Shown piece after piece: positions 41,951 to 49,699 of a stretch of DNA of 64,000 nucleotides; position 1 is the stretch's first letter, and each line of letters begins with the position of its first letter. The notes beneath the pieces are model-generated. The model was given only the letters and a program-made list of their open reading frames with translations, did not search any database and was not told the DNA's origin. Position numbers and translations under genes: made by a program. Source of the stretch: Seleniibacterium sp963677135 (GTDB taxonomy: Bacteria > Desulfobacterota > Desulfuromonadia > Desulfuromonadales > Geopsychrobacteraceae); NCBI GenBank assembly GCA_963677135.2, contig CAXXLS010000018.1, forward strand, positions 62,001 to 126,000. The letters are read 5' to 3'.

Positions 41951-42343
41951 CTAGTGTCTGATCTCGATTTTTCTGGGCTTGGCTGCTTCCGATTTGGGAA
42001 TGATCAGCTTCAGGACCCCGCTGTTCAGTTCGGCCGTGGTCTTTTCCGCATCGATACGATCAGACAGCTTGAATTGGCGGTAGTAGCTGGCCGATGAAAA
42101 CTCCTGCAGCAAAGGTCGCCCCTTGGTTTCCTGTTTGACCTCTCCCTTGATGGTCAAAACGCCCTGATCAAGATTGATGTCCAGTCCATCCTGGGTCACG
42201 CCGGGCAGATCGGCAATCAGGGTGAGGTTTTCATCGGTTTCATATATATCAACAGCTGGAACCAGAGTCTGTACGGCCGAACGGGTCTCTTCGCGTGGTT
42301 CCACTTGGTTATCCTTGTATTTGCTTAATTCCTGGGCTGACAT
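41951..42343 (-). CDS. Hsp20/alpha-crystallin small heat-shock protein
   Basis: The 130-residue protein has the alpha-crystallin domain from about residue 33: VDIYETDENLTLIADLPGVT, DINLDQGVLTIKGE, and SASYYRQFKLSDRIDAEKTT, then AELNSGVLKLIIPKSEAAKP. It ends KIEIRH. Such proteins hold unfolded clients as oligomers without ATP. AAGGAGG ten bases before ATG 42343 sets the start. It lies 38 bases after a paralogous hsp20 gene; the two differ in N-terminal length and in their first domain strands, so they may form mixed oligomers. Confidence 0.93.
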   Translation of the reverse strand: MSAQELSKYKDNQVEPREETRSAVQTLVPAVDIYETDENLTLIADLPGVTQDGLDINLDQGVLTIKGEVKQETKGRPLLQEFSSASYYRQFKLSDRIDAEKTTAELNSGVLKLIIPKSEAAKPRKIEIRH

Positions 42344-42381
42344 AATCCTTCCTCCTTGATTCTTCGCGTTTTTGAGCCTGA

Positions 42382-42825
42382 TCATTTTGCCTGGATGGTG
42401 ATTTTCTTGGGTTTTGCCGCTTCCTGCTTGGGCAGCGTAATGAACAGGACTCCATTGCGGTATGCCGCATCGATCTTGCTGATATCAACACTGCTCGGCA
42501 GCTCGATACTGCGCATGAATTTCCCCGTGCCCCGTTCACGACGGTGCCAGGTCACGTTGTTCAGTTCAGCCTCTTTGCGTTCGCCGACCAGTGATAAGGT
42601 TCCCTGCATGACATTGAGGTCAAGATCCTGTGGATCGATTCCCGGAACCAGAGCTTCAACGTAGAAATTGTTTTCATCCTCGCTCAGGTTGAAGCGCGGG
42701 TAATCGCCGGCGCCAATGCCGGGCAGGAATGACGGGCTCGCAAAAGGCAGGCCGCTGGTTCTGAAGGCCTGGTTCAATTCCCTGCGAAGTTTGTCCATTT
42801 CCTGAAAAAGATCCCAACTTGCCAT
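42382..42825 (-). CDS. Hsp20/alpha-crystallin small heat-shock protein
   Basis: The 147-residue protein starts MASWDLFQEMDKLRRELNQA, the usual N-terminus of bacterial Hsp20. Its alpha-crystallin domain shows FYVEALVPGIDPQDLDLNVM, RGTGKFMRSIELPSSVDISK and YRNGVLFITLPKQEAAKPKK. GGAGG precedes ATG 42825 at good distance; the in-frame ATG at 42837 is less likely, since its own AAGGAG is only one base away. First gene of the two-gene heat-shock unit, divergent from dnaK. Confidence 0.93.
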   Translation of the reverse strand: MASWDLFQEMDKLRRELNQAFRTSGLPFASPSFLPGIGAGDYPRFNLSEDENNFYVEALVPGIDPQDLDLNVMQGTLSLVGERKEAELNNVTWHRRERGTGKFMRSIELPSSVDISKIDAAYRNGVLFITLPKQEAAKPKKITIQAK

Positions 42826-42907
42826 AACGTCCTCCATACTCCTTGTTGATTGATGATTCTCCTGAATTTATTAAGCAGCGGCGTCGTTGCCGGATGCCCG
42901 ATAAGAT

Positions 42908-42924
42908 ATCAACTCTCATGCCAA
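42908..42924 (-). promoter_or_regulatory. Sigma-54-like promoter for hsp20 operon
   Basis: On the minus strand TTGGCATGAGAGTTGAT matches TTGGCACGNNNNTTGCW at most positions, with GG at -24. The -12 dinucleotide is GA rather than GC and the C at the sixth core position is T. It lies about 85 bases before the hsp20 start. Suggestive only. Confidence 0.35.
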
Positions 42925-43123
42925 TTTTTTCCAAGGCTGCTCTGTTTTTTAAAACCAACCTGAAATCAGACTGTTAGCGTTTTTTGGCGACGGCAGGCAA
43001 AAGCGTTCTGACACGCCGGTGTCGCACAAGGCTGTCGCGCGGGTGTCGCAGGCGACGGCGGCCTGTGACGTCGCAGCGCCGGCCTGCCATCAGCAAACGC
43101 CAGAGTTGTCAGGGGTTGCCGGC

Positions 43124-43140
43124 TTGGCACAGCTTTTGAG
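43124..43140 (+). promoter_or_regulatory. Sigma-54-like promoter for dnaK
   Basis: TTGGCACAGCTTTTGAG matches the -24 element exactly (TTGGCAC) and has TTGA instead of TTGC at -12, the same deviation as the hsp20 candidate. It is 127 bases before the dnaK start. No enhancer-binding protein gene lies near. Confidence 0.35.
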
Positions 43141-43266
43141 TATTTAGAGCCTTGCGTGGATCCGGTGCTGGCCGGATCTGCCAGATCACACCCGGATTAT
43201 GCTTGAATGCTGCTGCTGCAGCCGAAGACTCTGACGAACCCGGGTGAAAATTCAGGAGGAATAGCA

Positions 43267-45180
43267 ATGGGAAAAATGATTGGAATTGATCTTGGAACCA
43301 CCAACTCATGCGTGGCCGTCCTGGAAGGGGGCCGGCCGAAAGTCATAGAAAACAGTGAAGGGGCCAGGACGACCCCGTCCATCGTCGCCTATACCCAGGA
43401 CCGGGACGTGCTGGTCGGTCAGTCCGCCAAACGTCAGGCGGTCACCAACCCGCAGAATACTCTGTTCGCCATCAAACGTCTGATCGGTCGCCGTTACGAT
43501 GATGCCACGGTCGCCAAAGACAAGGACATGGTCCCGTATCGGATCATCAAGGCCGACAATGGTGATGCCTGGGTCGAGGCCAACGGCAAAAAACTTTCTC
43601 CCCAGGAGGTTTCCGCCAAGGTTCTGCAGAAAATGAAGAAAACCGCGGAGGATTACCTGGGGGAACCGGTGACTGAGGCGGTCATTACCGTTCCGGCGTA
43701 TTTTGATGATTCGCAACGTCAGGCGACCAAGGACGCCGGCCGCATCGCCGGGCTGGAGGTCAAGCGCATCATCAATGAACCGACCGCGGCGGCCCTGGCT
43801 TTCGGACTCGATAAGAAAGGCGACCAGAAAATCGTCGTTTACGACCTGGGAGGGGGAACCTTTGACGTATCGGTCATCGAAATTGCCGATATCGACGGGG
43901 ACAGGCAGTTCGAGGTCCTGGCGACCAATGGCGATACCTTTCTCGGTGGCGAGGATTTTGACAATCGCCTGATCGAACATATTATTGAAGAATTCAGAAA
44001 AGAGCAGGGAATCGATCTGCATGGGGATCAGATGGCCCTGCAGCGTCTGAAAGAGGCTGCGGAAAAGGCCAAGATCGAACTGTCGTCCAGCGAGCAGACG
44101 GATATCAATCTGCCCTTTATTACCGCCGATGCCAACGGCCCCAAGCATTTGAGTCTCAAGATCACCCGGGCCCGCTTCGAAGCTCTGGTCGGGGATCTGG
44201 TCGAGCGGACCATCGCGCCGTGCCGTCAGGCACTCAAAGACGCCGGACTGACGACGGGCGACGTGGACAGCGTCATTCTGGTCGGCGGCCAGACCCGGAT
44301 GCCCCTGGTTCAGCTGAAGGTCCGGGAATTTTTCGGCAAGGACCCGCGTAAAGACGTCAACCCGGACGAGGCGGTCGCCATCGGTGCAGCGATCCAGGGA
44401 GGCGTTTTGAGCGGCAAGGTTGACGATGTGCTGCTGCTGGATGTGACACCCCTGTCCCTGGGTATCGAGACCCTCGGCGGGGTGATGACCAAGTTGATCG
44501 AGAAGAACACCACGATCCCGGCTCAGGCCAGTGAGGTTTTTTCGACCGCGGAGGACAATCAGTCCGCAGTGACGGTCAATGTCCTGCAGGGAGAGCGTGA
44601 ACAGGCGGCCTACAACAAGCTGCTGGGGCGCTTTAACCTCGAAGGCATCAGGCCGGCCCCGCGGGGGGTACCGCAGATCGAAGTCAAGTTCGATATCGAT
44701 GCCAACGGAATCCTGAACGTGTCCGCCAAAGACCGGGATACGGGCAAACAACAGTCGGTGGTGATCAAGGCTTCCAGCGGCTTGAGCGAGGAGGACATCC
44801 AGCGCATGGTTCGGGAGGCGGAAGCTCACGCGGAAGAAGACCGGCGCTTCCAGGAACTGGTCAGTGCTCGGAACCAGGCTGAACACCTTGTCTATACCGC
44901 CAGGAAAACCCTGGCGGAGGCGGGCGCCGCGGGGGCCGGAAAAGAGGCCGTTGAGTCCGCCGTTTCGCGTTTGGAAGGGCTCCTCGGCAGTGAGGACAAG
45001 AGCGCAATTGAAGCGGCATCCGGTGCGCTGAACGCGGCCCTGGCCGCCCTGGCCCAGAACCGGCCCACGGGCGGACCGACTGCGGCAGAAGAGGGATTTT
45101 CACATGCTGCCGATGACAATGTCGTCGATGCGGAATTCGAGGAGATCGATGATCCGGGGCGCAACAACCACGCGGCCTGA
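43267..45180 (+). CDS. dnaK: Molecular chaperone DnaK (Hsp70)
   Basis: The 637-residue protein starts MGKMIGIDLGTTNSCVAVLE, the first phosphate loop. VYDLGGGTFDVSVIEIADID, FLGGEDFDNRLIEHI and VILVGGQTRMPLVQLKVREF complete the Hsp70 ATPase. The substrate-binding domain begins with LLLDVTPLSLGIETLGGVMT and ends with a lid that finishes in VDAEFEEIDDPGRNN. The tail lacks the EEVKDK-like ending of E. coli DnaK. AGGAGG before ATG 43267 fixes the start. No grpE or dnaJ is adjacent, so this may be an additional or reorganised DnaK copy; its neighbours are Hsp20 and an HtpX-like protease. Confidence 0.95.
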   Translation: MGKMIGIDLGTTNSCVAVLEGGRPKVIENSEGARTTPSIVAYTQDRDVLVGQSAKRQAVTNPQNTLFAIKRLIGRRYDDATVAKDKDMVPYRIIKADNGDAWVEANGKKLSPQEVSAKVLQKMKKTAEDYLGEPVTEAVITVPAYFDDSQRQATKDAGRIAGLEVKRIINEPTAAALAFGLDKKGDQKIVVYDLGGGTFDVSVIEIADIDGDRQFEVLATNGDTFLGGEDFDNRLIEHIIEEFRKEQGIDLHGDQMALQRLKEAAEKAKIELSSSEQTDINLPFITADANGPKHLSLKITRARFEALVGDLVERTIAPCRQALKDAGLTTGDVDSVILVGGQTRMPLVQLKVREFFGKDPRKDVNPDEAVAIGAAIQGGVLSGKVDDVLLLDVTPLSLGIETLGGVMTKLIEKNTTIPAQASEVFSTAEDNQSAVTVNVLQGEREQAAYNKLLGRFNLEGIRPAPRGVPQIEVKFDIDANGILNVSAKDRDTGKQQSVVIKASSGLSEEDIQRMVREAEAHAEEDRRFQELVSARNQAEHLVYTARKTLAEAGAAGAGKEAVESAVSRLEGLLGSEDKSAIEAASGALNAALAALAQNRPTGGPTAAEEGFSHAADDNVVDAEFEEIDDPGRNNHAA

Positions 45181-45189
45181 TCGCGGCTT

Positions 45190-45224
45190 CCCGTCCCGCC
45201 CCCGGACATGGGGGGCGGGACGGG
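45190..45224 (+). terminator. Strong GC hairpin after dnaK
   Basis: CCCGTCCCGCCCCC (45190-45203) pairs perfectly with GGGGGCGGGACGGG (45211-45224) around seven bases, ten bases past the dnaK stop. No T-run follows, so it is either a U-less terminator or an mRNA-stabilising end. It may separate dnaK from the protease gene. Confidence 0.65.
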
Positions 45225-45269
45225 CAACCGTGCGGGAAGCGCTTCCGTGACTACGGAAAGGATTTTATC

Positions 45270-46235
45270 ATGGTGCATCATGCAAACAGGACCCTTGCGG
45301 CAGGCCTGCCGCAACTCGTGATCAACCGACTGCAGACCGGGCTGCTGCTGGTGTTCCTCGCGGTCTATCCGGCCCTGCTCGGCTGGCTGCTCTGGGGGGG
45401 TGACGTGGTGGTCTGGCTGGGGTTGTTCGGCATGCTCTTCGCCGTTTTCTCTCCGGCCAATTCGCCCCAGTTGGTGATGCGCCTGGCCCGCGCCAAGCCG
45501 CTCTCCTTTTCCCAGGCGCCACGGCTTCACCAGATTGTCGCCGAATTGTCCCGGCGGGCCGGACTCGCAGCCGTTCCCGCTCTGTACTATCTGCCGACCA
45601 ATCAGCTGAACGCCTTTGCGGTCGGGCGCAGCAGCGCGTCCGCCATCGCCGTTTCGTCCGGGTTGACCAGACTGCTGGAGCGGGAAGAAGTGGAGGCGGT
45701 CGTCGCCCATGAAATCTGCCATCTGCGCAATGACGACATTCGCGTCATGAGCCTTGCTGCCCTGTCCGGGCGGGTGACGGCGACCTTTTCCCTGATCGGT
45801 CAGATGATCCTGCTGTTCAGTCTTCCCCTGATGCTGGTGTCGGATCTGCAGATCAACTGGCTGGTCCTGGCGTTGTTGATTTTCGCTCCGCATTTGAGCA
45901 CTCTGGCGCAGCTTGGATTGTCCCGGGTTCGCGAATATCGGGCAGACCTGTCCGCAGCCCAGTTGCTGGGGCGCCCGGACGATCTGGTCTCGGCGCTACG
46001 GAAGATCGAGGCCTATTCGCAACCCCTCTGGCAGCGCTTTCTGCGTGTCTACCAGCTGCCGGGCTGGTTGCGGACCCATCCGCCGACGGGCGAGCGGATC
46101 CGGCGTCTGCTGGAGCTGGGTAACGGCTCGCCCGGAGTATCCAGGCGGACGCCGGAGCTCAGGATATCCAAGGACGACTATCGCTGGGGGCGCTTTGTTG
46201 AAGTGCCGCTGCAGGTGCGTTATCGGCGTTTCTGA
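45270..46235 (+). CDS. HtpX-like M48 zinc metalloprotease
   Basis: The 321-residue protein has an N-terminal membrane hairpin (TGLLLVFLAVYPALLGWLLW and onward), then QLNAFAVGRSSASAIAVSSG and EVEAVVAHEICHLRNDDIRV with the HExxH zinc motif at about residues 149-153. A further membrane pair follows at about 180-215, then SRVREYRADLSAAQLLGRPD, the third zinc ligand region (ExxxD). HtpX-type proteases clip misfolded membrane proteins, which agrees with the neighbouring chaperones. The catalytic face is cytosolic in HtpX. Usual length is about 290; the extra part is in the C-terminal tail (ERIRRLLELGNGS). Confidence 0.88.
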   Translation: MVHHANRTLAAGLPQLVINRLQTGLLLVFLAVYPALLGWLLWGGDVVVWLGLFGMLFAVFSPANSPQLVMRLARAKPLSFSQAPRLHQIVAELSRRAGLAAVPALYYLPTNQLNAFAVGRSSASAIAVSSGLTRLLEREEVEAVVAHEICHLRNDDIRVMSLAALSGRVTATFSLIGQMILLFSLPLMLVSDLQINWLVLALLIFAPHLSTLAQLGLSRVREYRADLSAAQLLGRPDDLVSALRKIEAYSQPLWQRFLRVYQLPGWLRTHPPTGERIRRLLELGNGSPGVSRRTPELRISKDDYRWGRFVEVPLQVRYRRF

Positions 46236-46244
46236 ACAGATGAA

Positions 46245-47858
46245 TTACAGCCGGTCGCTCAGAATGGCCCGGTTCCGTCCTTCGGCCTTGGCCCGGTAAA
46301 GAAGCTGATCCGCTCGCAGGATCAGGTTCTCCTCGGTGGTCTCCAGGGTGGGAATGACGGCGATCCCGCCGATGCTGCAGGTCACATGTGACGCGATGGT
46401 CGACCCGGCGTGGGGAATAGCCGCCTCGGCAAGGCTCCGGGAAATTCGTTTGCAGATCGACTGGACGCAGGGGAGGGGCGTGTCACTCAGCAGGATGATG
46501 AATTCCTCCCCGCCGTAACGGGCGATGACGTCGTTATTGCGCTTGACGTTGCTCCTCAGGATATCGGCGATGCTTTTCAGGCACTGGTCGCCCGCAACAT
46601 GGCCGTACATGTCGTTGTACTGCTTGAAGAAATCGATATCGAGCAGGAGCAGGGCAAGGTACTCTCCGGCCCGAATGGCATGGGCCTTATCCCGGGTGAA
46701 CATTTCATGAAAATAGCGGCGGTTGTAGACCCCGGTCAGTTCATCGGTGCGGGAGAGGCTCTCGAGTTGCGTGTGCAGCCCCTCAAGTTCCTCGAGCATC
46801 AGGTTCGCGGAACGGGTCAGGGTTCTGAGCTCCTGGGGGCCGAACTCCCTGAGCCTGCGATGCAGGGTCCTTTTTCTGGCGAACGCGGAAAATTTATGGG
46901 ACAGGTAGGTGGCCGGCCGCACGATCAGCCGGTTGATGACGATCAGGTTGAGGAGGATGATCAGCAGGCCCGAGGCCAGCAGCACCCAGAGAGTGTTGTT
47001 GAAGACGACTTTGATCTGCTGGTTGAGATCGCGGCTGGCCTCGCTCTGCAAATAGATTGATTTTTGCTGTTCGGCGTCTTCTATGGCGACTTCCAGAACC
47101 GCTTTGGCGTCATCGACCAGGAACACCCGCTGGCAGAACTGATTTTCCGATTCTCCGTCGAGGCATTCGTAAGTGTCCCGGCGGCCGTTTTCAAAGGGGA
47201 TGATCCGGGTCCCGAACAGCCTGCTGATTTTCTCATAGAAGCGGTCGTTGATCTCCTTGGTCAGCACCAGGTACCCGTCTGGGACCGTCGTGCCGTCGCC
47301 GGGAATGATCGGCTGGATCACCGACCAGAAATGGGTTTTTAACCCCGGATGGTAGAGCAGGACCCGGTCGGAACCGTTATGAAGTGCGGCCAGGAACAGC
47401 TCCTTTTTCTCTTCAATCTGAGCAATAACCTGGTCGTAGCGCCGGCGCCGGTCGTCCGTGGTATATGAATAGAACTCCCTGAAATCGAGATCAAGATAGA
47501 GAATGCCCAGGGTCGCCAGGTTTTCCAGAGATCCTTCCCCCATGTTGGAGGCGATGTAGTCAGCATTTTTATCCTTGAGGAACTGGTAGGAGTCGCTCCA
47601 TTCGCCCCAATCGGCCGCAAACGCCCGCAATTGATCCAGTTCGTTCTGGATGCTGCGGATAATCTGGATATTCTTTTCATGAAGCGTCAGGCGCTCGGTT
47701 TTGCTCAAGGTTTTGAAGGCATAGAACTTCAGCAGGGCGATGACGAGCAGGCCGACGATCAGAAAGACCGTGAACAGGTAGAGGAATACGGTGGTTTTCA
47801 GCTTCAGGCCGGCGGCAGCGCCTGTTTGAGCGGTTACTTTTTCGGCTTGTTCAGCCAT
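46245..47858 (-). CDS. Diguanylate cyclase with CHASE4 sensor
   Basis: The 537-residue protein has a signal-anchor helix (KTTVFLYLFTVFLIVGLLVI), a CHASE4 periplasmic sensor (about residues 50-290, with AFAADWGEWSDSYQFLKDKN), a second membrane helix (NTLWVLLASGLLIILLNLIV), a HAMP-like linker and a C-terminal GGDEF domain from about 370. The catalytic motif reads IARYGGEEFIILLSD. It should produce c-di-GMP in response to an external cue. AAGGA precedes ATG 47858. It is independent of the PAS-type cyclase at 3503-5626. Confidence 0.9.
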   Translation of the reverse strand: MAEQAEKVTAQTGAAAGLKLKTTVFLYLFTVFLIVGLLVIALLKFYAFKTLSKTERLTLHEKNIQIIRSIQNELDQLRAFAADWGEWSDSYQFLKDKNADYIASNMGEGSLENLATLGILYLDLDFREFYSYTTDDRRRRYDQVIAQIEEKKELFLAALHNGSDRVLLYHPGLKTHFWSVIQPIIPGDGTTVPDGYLVLTKEINDRFYEKISRLFGTRIIPFENGRRDTYECLDGESENQFCQRVFLVDDAKAVLEVAIEDAEQQKSIYLQSEASRDLNQQIKVVFNNTLWVLLASGLLIILLNLIVINRLIVRPATYLSHKFSAFARKRTLHRRLREFGPQELRTLTRSANLMLEELEGLHTQLESLSRTDELTGVYNRRYFHEMFTRDKAHAIRAGEYLALLLLDIDFFKQYNDMYGHVAGDQCLKSIADILRSNVKRNNDVIARYGGEEFIILLSDTPLPCVQSICKRISRSLAEAAIPHAGSTIASHVTCSIGGIAVIPTLETTEENLILRADQLLYRAKAEGRNRAILSDRL

Positions 47859-48121
47859 CGAACGTCCTTACAAAAATTAGCAAAAACTAAGATTAATGAC
47901 TTCTTATAATCTATCAGGGGTTTGTTTGTCAACCGCGCGGCGCACTATGTCTTGTCTGTCCTGCGGTTCCTTTAACCGCCGGACCGCAATGAAAGAGGTT
48001 CGGGTCATTTCAGTGATTTCATTTTCGGGCAAGTTCCAGTAGACTCTAGGGCCGTGTTGTCGAGAGTCTTCGAAGAGACCAGCTATTTTGTTTTTTATAT
48101 ATGAAGAAGGATTGTTTGCAG

Positions 48122-48766
48122 ATGATTATTGGATTTGCCGGCAAGGCTGCGTCAGGAAAAACCACGGCCGCAAAGTTTCTGATGGAAGAGACCGCTTTGA
48201 AGCTCGACGTTATCCCCATGGCGACCATGCTCAGGGAAGAAGTCGTCACTTTTCTGAAACAGGCCGGGGCCGAGGAGTTCCTTGATCTGGTCTACGGCGA
48301 TCAACAGGACAAGGTGACGGTTTTCTACCTGGAACAGGGCAAGGCCATGGCCGCCTGCAGCAGCTGGGCGGATTTCGTCAAAACCAACGCCGATATTCAG
48401 GATCGCGTCGGGATGTCGGCTGTGACCGTCCGAAGGATTCTGCAATGGTGGGGGACTGAGTTCAGGCGCGCCCAGGACCCTGATTACTGGACCAAGGCCT
48501 GGGAGCGGAAGCTGGCTACCGTCGATCTGGATACGACTCACGTTCTGGTTGATGATGTCCGGTTCGTGAATGAATTGAACGTCATCAGGAAACATGGCGG
48601 GAAGTTCGTACGTATTATCCGCCCCGGTTTCGACGGCGCCAATAACCACAGCAGTGAAAATTCCCTGGATGATTATCAGGGCTGGGACCTGGTGCTGGAC
48701 AATGACGGGACGCTGGCCGAGTTCAAGCAGAAAATCATCGACTTTGTCCTCCCCCTGTTTGAATAA
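48122..48766 (+). CDS. Deoxynucleoside monophosphate kinase, phage type
   Basis: The 214-residue protein begins with a P-loop, MIIGFAGKAASGKTTAAKFL. It contains TVRRILQWWGTEFRRAQDPD and YWTKAWERKLATV, a sequence found in phage dNMP kinases (T4 gp1-type), then HVLVDDVRFVNELNVIRKHG. It would phosphorylate one or several dNMPs. No phage genes are close, so it may be a relic or a captured gene working in nucleotide pools. ATG 48122 is preferred because the upstream in-frame ATG (48101) has no ribosome binding site; AAGAAGG lies eleven bases before 48122. Confidence 0.8.
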   Translation: MIIGFAGKAASGKTTAAKFLMEETALKLDVIPMATMLREEVVTFLKQAGAEEFLDLVYGDQQDKVTVFYLEQGKAMAACSSWADFVKTNADIQDRVGMSAVTVRRILQWWGTEFRRAQDPDYWTKAWERKLATVDLDTTHVLVDDVRFVNELNVIRKHGGKFVRIIRPGFDGANNHSSENSLDDYQGWDLVLDNDGTLAEFKQKIIDFVLPLFE

Positions 48767-48772
48767 CCCCCT

Positions 48773-49528
48773 TCAGCATTTACCGACGGCGGCCAGGTAC
48801 AAAGTGAATTCATCTTTGCCGTCCACGCCCAGAAGTTGATCCATGCGCTCCTGATGGAAGGCGGCGACGGCGCAGGTGCCGCAGCCGACAGCCTGGCAGG
48901 CCAGGTACAGGTTCTCGCAGACATGCCCGGCATCCAGCAGGATGACGCGGTGGGCCGCCGTGTAGTAGCGCCATTCGGTCCGGTAGGGCAGGACCGCCCA
49001 GACGAAGGTGACGGGAGCCGCGGCGATAAACGCCTGGCCGAGGGTGGCCGGAGCGATTTTTTCAACCAGATCCTCATCCTCCTTTTCCAGGACCAGGGCG
49101 TGATCGACCGGAAGATAACGGTAGACGCCGGTGGTCAGCCCCTCCACACCGGTGACCAGCAGGTACGTTTCAAAAGGATGCCGGCAGCCTGCTGAAGGAA
49201 CGGTTCTCAAGGCTGTTCCCGGGGCCAGTTCCTTTTTGATCCCCTGGGTCATCCACAACAGAAAAGAGAGTTCGGCCAGAGACAAGGGCTCGGGCCTGAA
49301 GCGCCGGCGGCTCTGTCGGGTCACCATGGCATCGACCAGGTCGGTGCCCCGGAATCCCTCCCAGCTGTCCGCCCCGGGCAGTTCGATGAGGGACTGCTCT
49401 TCTTCGGGTGGTTTCTGTACCGGAGGAGCGGGAACGCCCTGATTCTGGTCGGTAAACCGGAAATTGATGGTCTGGCGCAATGAATCCTTCAGAAACTCCC
49501 GGTTGGCTGCGATCTGCTTGTCGTCCAT
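48773..49528 (-). CDS. SagB/ThcOx-type nitroreductase-fold oxidoreductase
   Basis: AAAGGAG precedes ATG 49528; the product is 251 residues. AMVTRQSRRRFRPEPLSLAE is the FMN-binding nitroreductase entry (RxSRRRF). LRTVPSAGCRHPFETYLLVT and AHRVILLDAGHVCENLYLAC follow the SagB pattern, ending QAVGCGTCAVAAF. SagB proteins oxidise azolines to azoles in peptide natural products, but stand-alone members are widespread and of unknown purpose. No precursor peptide, SagC/D or YcaO gene is adjacent. A role in a peptide pathway is therefore not supported here. Confidence 0.88.
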   Translation of the reverse strand: MDDKQIAANREFLKDSLRQTINFRFTDQNQGVPAPPVQKPPEEEQSLIELPGADSWEGFRGTDLVDAMVTRQSRRRFRPEPLSLAELSFLLWMTQGIKKELAPGTALRTVPSAGCRHPFETYLLVTGVEGLTTGVYRYLPVDHALVLEKEDEDLVEKIAPATLGQAFIAAAPVTFVWAVLPYRTEWRYYTAAHRVILLDAGHVCENLYLACQAVGCGTCAVAAFHQERMDQLLGVDGKDEFTLYLAAVGKC

Positions 49529-49699
49529 GTGGTCTCCTTTTTCAGCTCTCGCCATTATACACCCTTGTCATGTTGAGTAAATCGGCAATCGGCGGGTAAG
49601 CAGTTGTGAATCCTCATTTTTTCGCTACCATGTGAATAAGGATTCCGATTGCCGACGGTCTTCCTGCTCTGAAACTCAGCTTGATAAAGGAGTGTCCCT

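Larger units (their letters stand above)
42838..43266. other. Divergent heat-shock intergenic region
   Basis: This 430-base region separates hsp20 (leftward) from dnaK (rightward). It has near-consensus sigma-54 sequences on each side (42908-42924 and 43124-43140) and GC-rich GTCGC/GTCGCA repeats between 43010 and 43075. I found no CIRCE dyad (TTAGCACTC-N9-GAGTGCTAA) or clear sigma-32 promoter. No gene is supported. Confidence 0.5.

Noticed and set aside
41932..41961. Nine-codon plus-strand frame with a strong AAAGGAGG start
   Set aside because: It overlaps the end of an hsp20 gene, is very short and lies next to a terminator; the start signal may be chance.
43306..44886. Long minus-strand frame opposite dnaK (526 codons)
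   Set aside because: It lies wholly within the well-conserved dnaK gene and its product has no motif; a GC-rich codon-bias artefact.
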